This document shows, piece by piece, positions 45,424-53,411 of a stretch of 64,000 bases of DNA. Source of the DNA: an uncultured Sphingobacteriales bacterium (GTDB lineage Bacteria > Bacteroidota > Bacteroidia > Chitinophagales > Chitinophagaceae); contig CALKHN010000117.1 of assembly GCA_937991535.1 (NCBI GenBank), positions 1-64,000 on the forward strand, in the 5' to 3' direction. The stretch's first letter is position 1, and each line of letters opens with the position of its first letter. The notes beneath the pieces are model-generated. The model did no database searches. It was given only the letters and a program-made list of their open reading frames with translations, and was not told where the DNA came from. The position numbers and the translations under genes were made by a program.

Positions 45424-45977
45424 TTTATGCGTCTTCCATCGGGCAACGTCTTTTTATAATAGGCGAGAATCCATCCTATTATCAATCCTAAAAATCCACC
45501 GAGGATGGCAGATATATAGCCAGCATAAACCCAGTACCTGCTAATTTTATCGGGCTCTGTTAATTGTTCGATACGTCTGCTCTTCAGTAGCGCTGCTGTT
45601 TCTGGCTTTATTTCTTTCCCTCTTTCCTTAAGCAGTTTTTGAGCCAGTTTGTAATCAAAGTGGCCCCATTCTTCAGGCTTAGTAACAATCTCCATCAGTT
45701 CATCGTCTGTAAAGTCCAGCAGGTAGTAGTCCTTCTCCACATTTTCAACGAGTTTACCATAGTAGTCCTGCATTACAGCATGCGCTTTTGAAAAATCTTC
45801 GGATCTTAATTGAATACTTATTTCAGGGTCTATCTTATTGAAAGCAAAAGTGGGATCAAAATATTGCTTGTCGGCTTTAACAATACAATTAATACCATTC
45901 TCTCGGAATATTTGGGCAATGTCATCGGCAATCTGCCGGTCGTTATACCTTTGAAAGATAATAAAAGGTTGATCCAT
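45312..45977 (-). CDS. DUF2007-like membrane protein
   Basis: About 221 residues from the ATG at 45977 (MDQPFIIFQRYNDRQIADDI); the frame is open 17 codons further but the conserved part starts here. The first 75 residues look like the small alpha-beta DUF2007 domain (AQIFRENGINCIVKAD ... EDFSKAHAVMQDYY). A helical charged middle is followed by two membrane segments (YAGYISAILGGFLGLIIGWI and IILVLSIFGFILWIAVKLAG). The function of DUF2007 proteins is poorly known. Its 3' end is duplicated at 42.5 kb. Confidence 0.65.
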   Translation of the reverse strand: MDQPFIIFQRYNDRQIADDIAQIFRENGINCIVKADKQYFDPTFAFNKIDPEISIQLRSEDFSKAHAVMQDYYGKLVENVEKDYYLLDFTDDELMEIVTKPEEWGHFDYKLAQKLLKERGKEIKPETAALLKSRRIEQLTEPDKISRYWVYAGYISAILGGFLGLIIGWILAYYKKTLPDGRRINAYGKKEQKHGRIILVLSIFGFILWIAVKLAGTFNRY

Positions 45978-46317
45978 ACACTGGCTGTTGTTATAATGAA
46001 GCGATAGTTCTAAAATATGATCTGACAATTTACAAAAGCTGTTACTTTATTTGTCAAAAAGACCACCCCTAATTTTGATATCTTTCAGAAAAGGCAAATA
46101 AATTTTCAGTATAGTGGGACTTCTTTAAACAAAGCTTGCGCAGGAAGCTTAAAAATACTGATGTCTAAAGGCTGAGGTTCAATTTTAATGATCCCCAATA
46201 GCACGCTCAAAAATTTTCATCATGAGTTTCATCAATATATTTTTATGGTGAGCGGCTTCACCCGTTTTCAAAAAATAAAACACTTAAACTTGCCTGATCC
46301 ATTCATGTCTTTCGGAG

Positions 46318-46977
46318 TTATTCCATTTCCACGAGTTTATATTTTAGTGCAAACAAAATCAGTTCAGCTTTATTATTGAGTTCAAATTTTTGAAATAGTG
46401 CATCCCTGTATTCTTCAACAGTATGGTGACTAAGGAACATTTTAGCAGCTATTTCGTTATAGGTCATGCCCGTGCATAGGTATTTTAAAAAAGAAAGTTC
46501 TTTGGGTTTGATCGTTCCGATCTTTCGGTAAAGGTCATTCTTTGAAGCCTGGAACAATTTGTCGTGTACTGCTGCTGAAAAGTATCGTCCATTTTTTTTG
46601 ACAAAATCAAGCGTTATTAAGATTTCCTCCGGTTCAAAGGTTTTAAATAAATAGCCATTTATACCCAACGAACTCATTCTTAATATGGCGATGTGATCAC
46701 TATAGGTAGAAATGGCAACCACATTGGGATTGCGGTATTTCTTTTTAAGCAGGGCCATCGTTTCAAAGCCATCCATCACCGGCATGCTGATATCCAGGAG
46801 GATAATATCGGGCAGGCCATGGCTGTCAATTTGATCCAGTAACTGTTTTCCATTTTCCGCCTGGATGCTGACTTTGTATTCATTGCGGGTGGTGAGCAGG
46901 TTGGCCAGTGCGGTTCTCATTAGTGCATGGTCATCGGCTATGGCAACGGTGGCAGGTTCGCTAACAGGTGCAATCAT
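46318..46977 (-). CDS. NarL/FixJ-type response regulator
   Basis: A 219-residue regulator: receiver domain with the acidic pair in IADDHALM, phospho-acceptor Asp in IILLDISMPVMDG, and a Lys in GYLFKTFEP, then a LuxR-type helix-turn-helix (IKPKELSFLKYLCTGMTYNE, IAAKMFLSHHTVEEYRDALF). All phosphorylation residues are present. There is no partner kinase beside it. Its upstream DNA is replaced by truncated RHS sequence from 46991 on, only 13 bases before the start codon, so its original promoter is probably gone. Confidence 0.9.
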   Translation of the reverse strand: MIAPVSEPATVAIADDHALMRTALANLLTTRNEYKVSIQAENGKQLLDQIDSHGLPDIILLDISMPVMDGFETMALLKKKYRNPNVVAISTYSDHIAILRMSSLGINGYLFKTFEPEEILITLDFVKKNGRYFSAAVHDKLFQASKNDLYRKIGTIKPKELSFLKYLCTGMTYNEIAAKMFLSHHTVEEYRDALFQKFELNNKAELILFALKYKLVEME

Positions 46978-46990
46978 AAAGGAAAAAATT

Positions 46991-48978
46991 TGGTGACAGG
47001 CAAGGGTACTATTACCTATACCTACGACGGGGCAGGCAACAAGCTGAAAAAAGTTACGCTTGAAAATCCGTCTGCTGCCAACGGCAACAAAACCATTACC
47101 ACTACTACCACCTATGTTGGTGCTTTTGTCTATGAAAGCAAAACCATCAGCCCTGTTGATCCTAACAAGCCCAACTATACCGACAAGCTGCTTTTTGCAG
47201 GTCAGGAGGAAGGCAGGATAAGAACCCTGTTCAATACCGCGGGCAGCCCCAACACCCCTTCAGGTTTTGCTTACGATTACTTTGTAAAAGATCACCTGGG
47301 CAATGTGCGTATGATGCTTACCGAAGAGGTGAAGCAGGACATTTATCCTGCGGCAACGCTCGAAGGCAGCCTTACTGTAGACGGTAGCCCCAATGCAGCC
47401 TATATCGAAAAGAACTATTATACCATCAACAGCGCTTATGTGGTAGCATCTACTACGGCAACGGGTATTACCACTTACCAAAACCATAACGGCAACCCGC
47501 CGGTGAACAACAACCCCAACAGTGTGGTTACCGCCAACAGCGCCAAGTTGTATAAGCTCAACAGCACTGCCAACAAAACGGGTTTGGGTATCACCTTAAA
47601 AGTAATGGCAGGCGACAGGATAGATATCTTAGGCAAGAGCTACTATTTTACCAACAACACCGGCGGCACGGCAGCCAATAGTGCCATACCAGTGCTGGAT
47701 ATACTAACGGGTTTACTGAGCGGCCCCACAGGCGGGGCGGCAGCAGCCAGCCATGGTGGTATAACAGCCAGCCAGCTCAATGGCAGCACCACCACCACAG
47801 CCGGTATCAATACCCTGCTGAGCAATCAAACCACTGATGCCGCCACGGCGCCTACAGTACCCAAAGCCTATATAAACTATATCTTCTTTGATGACCAGTT
47901 CAAGGCCACAGCTACCGGGTTCAGCAAGGTAGGCAGCAATAGCGTGGTCAAACCTCATACAGATCTTTCGAATTTAACTGCCACCAAAAGCGGATATGTG
48001 TATATTTACGTGAGCAACGAGAGCCCGGTGAATGTGTTCTTTGACAACCTGCAGGTGATCCATACCAGGGGAGCGATCTTGGAGGAAACACATTATTATC
48101 CATTCGGGCTGACTATGGCGGGGATATCGTCCAAGGCTTTGGCATTTGGAAGCACTGAAAATAAGAGAGGATATAATGGTAATGAGATACAGAATAAGGA
48201 ATTTAGTGATGGCAGTGGTTTAGAGTTTTACGATTTTAATGCCAGGACGTATGATCAGCAGATAGGTAGGTTTTTACAGATAGATCCGGAAAGCGAAGAA
48301 AACCAAGAAAGCTGGAGTCCCTATCATTTTGGCTATAATAACCCAATAAGATACAATGACCCTGATGGAAAATTCCCGATTGAGACAATTTGGGATATTG
48401 GAAATCTAATATACGATGTCGGTAAAGCAGTTGTTAATCACATACAGGGTGATCATAAAGCAGCCAACGCTTCATGGATTGATGCAGGCACTGATTTAGC
48501 AGCTACATTGATCCCTTATGTCCCTGCTGGCGCAACTAAACTTTACAAGGCTGCCGATAACATAATTGATGCTGGTAAAGCTGTTGACAAAGTCAATGAT
48601 ACTAAGAAGGCAGTTAAAAATGCTGATAAAATTGCAGAAGGCAAAAAATTTGAGGCAGATGAATTAGCTAAGTCAGTTGCTGAAGGTAAGAATGTGTCTG
48701 GTAGAAATAGGTTAGTTCCTCAAAACGGTAAAGGAAATGTTAAAGGCAATCGAACCGACACAGACCAATTAGTTAAAAACAAAGATGGTACGTATACAAT
48801 TGTTGAAACAAAGCTTTCGTCAAAAACAAGACAATCAACCGGCCAAAAAAGTTCACAAAAAAATACAAATAACGGAAGCGGAGTATTTGAAACGAGAACC
48901 AATCAGCCTTCTCAAGGATTAAGAAAAGGCGACAAAATCCAAGTAAAAGAATATATAAGGAAGAATAAAAATGAGTGA
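46991..48978 (+). pseudogene. 5'-truncated DUF6443-type RHS gene with nuclease-like tip
   Basis: From 46991 the sequence is the last third of an RHS gene of the locus B type, with no amino end and no start codon of its own; the open frame upstream lies over the response regulator. Bases 46991 to about 47775 look identical to 60134-60918, and then similarity drops to about 90 percent until 48140. The RHS core is GRFLQIDPESEENQESWSPYH ... NDPDGKF. The tip (about 200 codons) has a helical pre-toxin region and a terminal nuclease-like stretch: TDTDQLVKNKDGTYTIVETK, with D and E-x-K spaced as in PD-(D/E)XK toxins. The product could not be exported as it stands. Confidence 0.8.
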
Positions 48979-49660
48979 CGTTTTGTTTGATAAAATAGTG
49001 AAAAAATTAGTAAAAGATACCTATTTAGCTGAATTTGCATTCCGGAAAAGAGAATGTTGTTTAATTAAGAAAACAGCGAGTGGCTTTGAGGCAATTGAGT
49101 TACAGCATTGGAAAGGATTCGATTTGAATAGAAATAAGGTCGCGTTAGTTATTAAGCCTCTTTATTTGAAAAGGTTTGATGTACTGCATAGGTGGTTTGA
49201 GAAGTTTAGTTTTAAAAGTCTTCTTGATCAAAGGGGCAATTATAGCATTGGCTTTGACGGGGAGATGTTAAATAAAACTAATGAGTTTTATTTTTTACTT
49301 GATGGTATTGACTTTGAAAATGATTTTAATATTTTTAAAAAAGAAGTGATTAAAAACGCAGATTTTGTCTTTGACAAATATTCGGATATTGACGACTTGT
49401 ATCAGTATTATATTGAACCTGTTTTGAATAAGGGTGCAGAACTCCCAAATGTTGGAGCAGATTGGGTCTTTGAATATTTAACTTTAACAAAGTTGGTAAA
49501 GGTTGAATATTATAATTTGGTAAAAAATCTCCTTGAAGCGCAGGTAAATAAATTAAATGACAGGGGAGAGCCTAACATTATTGAGTATTATCCTAAGTTC
49601 GATGAAATTGTTAGCTATTTAGAGAATGCGGTTCTGCCAGGGTCTTCGCCCAGTGGATAA
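48971..49660 (+). CDS. Immunity candidate for the nuclease-like tip
   Basis: A 229-residue soluble protein whose ATG overlaps the end of the RHS frame by 8 bases. It starts LFDKIVKKLVKDTYLAEFAF and has IELQHWKGFDLN and YFLLDGIDFENDFNIFK, a layout that faintly resembles DUF4304 proteins; that match is weak. Position makes it the cognate immunity protein of the tip before it. After the stop an imperfect hairpin (GGGTCTTCGCC / GGCGAACCC, 49638-49678) follows. Confidence 0.6.
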   Translation: MSDVLFDKIVKKLVKDTYLAEFAFRKRECCLIKKTASGFEAIELQHWKGFDLNRNKVALVIKPLYLKRFDVLHRWFEKFSFKSLLDQRGNYSIGFDGEMLNKTNEFYFLLDGIDFENDFNIFKKEVIKNADFVFDKYSDIDDLYQYYIEPVLNKGAELPNVGADWVFEYLTLTKLVKVEYYNLVKNLLEAQVNKLNDRGEPNIIEYYPKFDEIVSYLENAVLPGSSPSG

Positions 49661-49734
49661 GAAGCGAAGGCGAACCCATGCGAAATTAGGTTAGGTCATT
49701 TTCGTTTAATGAATTACATTTTTGTATGGCTAAT

Positions 49735-49805
49735 CTTTACAAAGGCATCAGCGTCATCAGCTATAACTATCTTAGCCTGCCCCAAACCATTACGGTGACC
49801 GGCTT
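49735..49805 (+). pseudogene. Short internal RHS fragment
   Basis: About 65 bases match locus B at 60078-60142 (KGISVISYNYLSLPQTITVTG). The match ends in GGTGACCGGC, the same 10-base place where the truncated RHS gene at 46991 begins (GGTGACAGGC). From about 49806 a further open scrap (SSDEYYIDKKLLPNKAVFIP, ending TELTIR and stop near 49923) has no recognised family. Confidence 0.7.
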
Positions 49806-49984
49806 GAAACAGATAGGTTGGGCAGTAGTTCAGATGAATACTACATAGACAAAAAGTTATTACCGAATAAAGCGGTATTTATTCCATTGAAGACTTTTTC
49901 TACAGAATTAACTATTCGATAAAGTAAAATCGCGGCAATAGTCGGGTTTTTTATTGTACTAGGAGTTGCGAAAGATTCCTTTTT

Positions 49985-50175
49985 TTAAACAGCCAAGTAA
50001 ATTATTTTAAATAGGGCTTGCTGTTCATCTTTGCTAAGTGTATCAAAGAAAGAAATTTTTTCCATCAATGTACGGTCTTAGAATTTACTTCTTTAAATAA
50101 TTCATTATCGTTTTTAGCCGCCTCAATAGAAGGCACGGCTTCGCCGCGTTCATACTTGCCAACATCACCCGGCTC
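49985..50175 (-). pseudogene. XRE-type regulator remnant
   Basis: On the minus strand GKYERGEAVPSIEAAKNDNE is the end of a helix-turn-helix domain joined, with a deletion, to a carboxyl part that continues past a stop and reads KISFFDTLSKDEQQALFKII. The order matches small Bacteroidota XRE regulators with the middle missing. The rest of 50176-50517 shows no gene. Confidence 0.55.
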
Positions 50176-50517
50176 AAGACCACTGGTATCTGTATGTTGT
50201 GCCTGGCTCCAGACCTTTTTACACTGGTGGCCTGTGAGGGCCTTTCCTTAGGTACTACTGAAGGGGGAACAATGTTTCTTTGGTATCTCAAAACAATGAA
50301 CTTTAGTGATGAAATCCCCTTTCGGCGGTGTTACCTAATCTTGCCACTATCAATCATGGAGGCACAGCCGAAAGAAAGTACTGATTTGATGCGATAGTGG
50401 GCCGTAGTACTAGAATGCTTTGGCTCCATGTCGGAAGAATTAACAGATGTTATACTCGACGCCCATTGTACGCGTGTAAAAAGCAATAGAAGCATCCGGG
50501 GTCTGCTCCAAGAACTA

Positions 50518-51634
50518 GTGTAGTGATTATTAAATTAATTTAGTATTATATTGCTAGTGGCTGCCCTGTATAAGTCCATTTAAATGGTTTTGCTCTTTGC
50601 TCATTGTAAGTGCCGACGTATTTCATTATCTGATCAATCAATTGTTTCCTTGATTTCCATATGCCGCCTTTAAGGACATCTTTAGTAAGGATGTTGAACC
50701 ATATTTCAATTTGGTTTAACCAAGATGAGTAGGTCGGTGTGAAATGAAGTGTTATTCTTTTTTTTGAGTCTATCCATTGCTCAACTATCTTATGTTTATG
50801 AACTGTCAGATTGTCGACTATCACATGCAATTGTTTACGGGGATATTTTCTATACAATTCTTTTAAAAATAGAAGAAAGTTTTCGGCATTGTTTTTATCT
50901 ACTGTTTTGGCTGTAATTTCTCCGTGGTGAACGGATAAAGCTGCCAGTAAAGAAACGGTGCCATTGCGTTTGTAAGTGGCAGTTAAGCGCCTGGGTGCCT
51001 TTTCTTTCAATGGTAAAATAGGTTGTGTTCTGTCTAAAGCCTGTATTTGTGTCTTTTCGTCCACACACAGCACCATGGCGTTTTCGGGTGGGTTCATGTA
51101 CAATCCAACAATGTTGATCATTTTGCTTTCAAACTCGACATCGGTGCTTTTGCCACACCAGTATTCAATTTTATGTGGCTTTAAGTCAGCTTGCTTTAAT
51201 ATTTGCTGGACTTTTGTCTGGCTCATACCTGCGTGTTTGGCAATCCGCCGTTGACTCCAGTTGGTATAACCCTTACCTGGCTTGCGGGTAGCCATTTCAA
51301 TAACACTGGCTTTTTTTGCAGCACTAAAAACTGGCGGCTTTCCACTACGGGGCGCATCTTTTAAACCTTCCAATCCGTTGTTGACAAACCGTTGACGCCA
51401 TTTGCTAATTATCACCTCACTTACACCAAGTTCTTTGCGGGTTTCGACAAAACTTTTGCCTGCATGCCACAATAATATTATCTGTACTCTTTCAACCATC
51501 CGTTTTTCTGCTTTGCCACTGCGTGCTATGAATTCCAGTTCCGTTAACTTTTCTTTTGTCAAAACAAGCGATTTACGTTTTGCCATTCCTTTTTTTCCTT
51601 CAAATATACTAAATTAACTTAGAACTCTATACAC
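50518..51634. mobile_element. Complete IS630-family insertion sequence
   Basis: An element of about 1117 bases. The ends are imperfect inverted repeats: GTGTAGTGATTATTAAATTA on the left and, reversed, GTGTATAGAGTTCTAAGTTA on the right, both continuing into ATTTAGTAT. It is flanked on each side by TA (50516-50517 and 51635-51636), the target dinucleotide of the family. It carries one intact transposase gene. It lies 215 bases upstream of locus B and may affect that operon's promoter region. Confidence 0.85.
50546..51586 (-). CDS. IS630-family transposase
   Basis: A 346-residue transposase. The amino part has two helix-turn-helix segments (ETRKELGVSEVIISKWRQRF and SQRRIAKHAGMSQTKVQQIL). The DDE catalytic core shows the first Asp in VLCVDEKTQIQALD, the second in LHVIVDNLTVHKH and the last acidic residue in TYSSWLNQIEIWFNIL. 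All are present and the frame is uninterrupted, so it may be active. Confidence 0.93.
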   Translation of the reverse strand: MAKRKSLVLTKEKLTELEFIARSGKAEKRMVERVQIILLWHAGKSFVETRKELGVSEVIISKWRQRFVNNGLEGLKDAPRSGKPPVFSAAKKASVIEMATRKPGKGYTNWSQRRIAKHAGMSQTKVQQILKQADLKPHKIEYWCGKSTDVEFESKMINIVGLYMNPPENAMVLCVDEKTQIQALDRTQPILPLKEKAPRRLTATYKRNGTVSLLAALSVHHGEITAKTVDKNNAENFLLFLKELYRKYPRKQLHVIVDNLTVHKHKIVEQWIDSKKRITLHFTPTYSSWLNQIEIWFNILTKDVLKGGIWKSRKQLIDQIMKYVGTYNEQRAKPFKWTYTGQPLAI

Positions 51635-51849
51635 TAGTTGCTCATTTTTAAAAATTTTTTTAGGGATAGAATAAAAATACCCTTAAATGGGGGGTAAAAA
51701 AAATAAAATTGAATTTATATTTTCGATCCATCATTTACCGCTTAGCAGGTAATCGGTAGAGGAAAAGAACATTGGATATTTGTACCCCTTTTAGCAAAAC
51801 GACCATTTAATTTCCTTCATCATTTTTTCAATTCCTAAACCATCGGCTT

Positions 51850-53370
51850 ATGAGTTGCCGGGTACTATTGTTGTGCCTTATCGGCCTGTTTAATGCGGCT
51901 GCTGTTCTTTGCCAGGACAGCGCCAGTGCCGTAATAGAGCTTCCCGATAGGTTTGCCCACAGGGCTGAGAAGCGCATCAGCGGACTGGATCAGCAACTTA
52001 CCAAACAATCAGAAAAATATTTAAACAGCTTATCTAAGCAGGAGGAAAAAATCCTCAGGAAACTGGCAAAACTTGATTCTTCCCGCACAAAAGAGATGAT
52101 GGATGACACCATGCAGGTTTATGAACAGTTCGCTCAAAAACTGGCTGCCGCCGACGGCAAATTAGACAAAGCCTTCAGTGGACAGTATCTGCCGGGGTTA
52201 GACTCCCTTAAGGGTGCGCTCGGCTTTTTAAAAGATGCTAAAAATATCGTTTCCAAATCAAAAGACCTGCAACAGAAACTAGGTAGTTCCTTGCAGCGGG
52301 TAAAGCAACTTCAAGACAAACTGCAACAGGCAGACCAGATCAAACAATTTGTTCAACAACGCCAGCAGCAGCTTAAGACTTTGGTGAGCAGCTATACCAA
52401 CCTGCCGAATGGCATTACCAAACACCTGGGCAAATACCAGCAGGAGGCATACTATTACAGCAGGCAGGTTCAGGAATATAAAGAAGCCTTGAATGACCCG
52501 GACAAACTTTTTAAAAAAGTACTGGCTACCCTTCAAACCCTGCCGGCTTTTAAAACCTTTATGCAAAAGCATTCCATGCTGGCGCAATTGTTTCCTACGC
52601 CTGAGAATTATGGTACCCCGCAGGCGCTGGCAGGCCTGCAGACAAGGGCAAGTGTTCAACAGGTATTACAGCAGCAGATGGGTATACCGGCAACTGGTGG
52701 CACTAATGCCAATCCCGCCGGGTACCTGCAGCAGCAAATTGAGCAGGCACAGGGTGAGTTGTCGAAACTGAAAGAGAAGCTCAACCAACTAGGTAATGGC
52801 AGTAGCGGCAGCAGCGATATGGTGATACCCGATTTTAAGCCCAACGATCAAAAAACAAAATCTTTTCTGCAAAGAATTGAACTGGGTACCAACTTCCAGA
52901 CACAAAGATCTAACAGTTATTTCCCCACCACCACAGAGGCGGCGCTTACAGCAGGATATAAGCTGAACGACAAAAGTATTGTTGGTATAGGTGTAAGCGG
53001 TAAAATAGGCTGGGGTAAGAGTTGGAAGCAAATCAGGTTAACAGGGGAAGGTGTAGGATTCAGGGCTTTTGCGGACTGGAAAGCACCCGACCTGTTCAAA
53101 TCCAACAGCAGGTTCATAGCCAACCTGTGGTTCACCGTAGGCGGTGAGATGAACTACAACCGCACGGTAGAAAGTCTGGCGGTATTAAAAAACTACAGCA
53201 ACTGGACAAAAAGTGCATTAGCGGGCATCACAAAAAAGTACAGCATCAACTCCCCGCTAAAGAAGGGAAAGCAGGCACAGGGCACCATGCAGATCCTATA
53301 TGATTTTTTACACAAACAGCATATACCACCTACACCAGCATTTGTGTGGAGGGTGGGGTATAATTTTTAA
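51850..53370 (+). CDS. Secreted coiled-coil protein with carboxyl beta-barrel-like domain (locus B, gene 1)
   Basis: A 506-residue paralogue of the protein at 15800. The signal peptide is different (LLCLIGLFNAAAVLCQD) and the first 50 or so residues diverge, but from KQSEKYLNSLSKQEEKILRK on the two are about 95 percent identical. The long coiled coil, Gly/Ser linker (NGSSGSSDM) and strand-rich end with terminal Phe (RVGYNF) are all kept. It opens locus B 215 bases after the insertion sequence and is followed by the RHS gene after 41 bases. Its constant presence at the head of both loci argues for a shared structural or export role. Confidence 0.72.
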   Translation: MSCRVLLLCLIGLFNAAAVLCQDSASAVIELPDRFAHRAEKRISGLDQQLTKQSEKYLNSLSKQEEKILRKLAKLDSSRTKEMMDDTMQVYEQFAQKLAAADGKLDKAFSGQYLPGLDSLKGALGFLKDAKNIVSKSKDLQQKLGSSLQRVKQLQDKLQQADQIKQFVQQRQQQLKTLVSSYTNLPNGITKHLGKYQQEAYYYSRQVQEYKEALNDPDKLFKKVLATLQTLPAFKTFMQKHSMLAQLFPTPENYGTPQALAGLQTRASVQQVLQQQMGIPATGGTNANPAGYLQQQIEQAQGELSKLKEKLNQLGNGSSGSSDMVIPDFKPNDQKTKSFLQRIELGTNFQTQRSNSYFPTTTEAALTAGYKLNDKSIVGIGVSGKIGWGKSWKQIRLTGEGVGFRAFADWKAPDLFKSNSRFIANLWFTVGGEMNYNRTVESLAVLKNYSNWTKSALAGITKKYSINSPLKKGKQAQGTMQILYDFLHKQHIPPTPAFVWRVGYNF

Positions 53371-53411
53371 ATTCAAAATTTCGCATCAGATAACATAAAC
53401 GACTCAACCCA

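Noticed and set aside
46927..46990. Start codon for the truncated RHS frame inside the response regulator
   Set aside because: The frame there is antisense to the regulator and has no RHS similarity; RHS homology starts at 46991.
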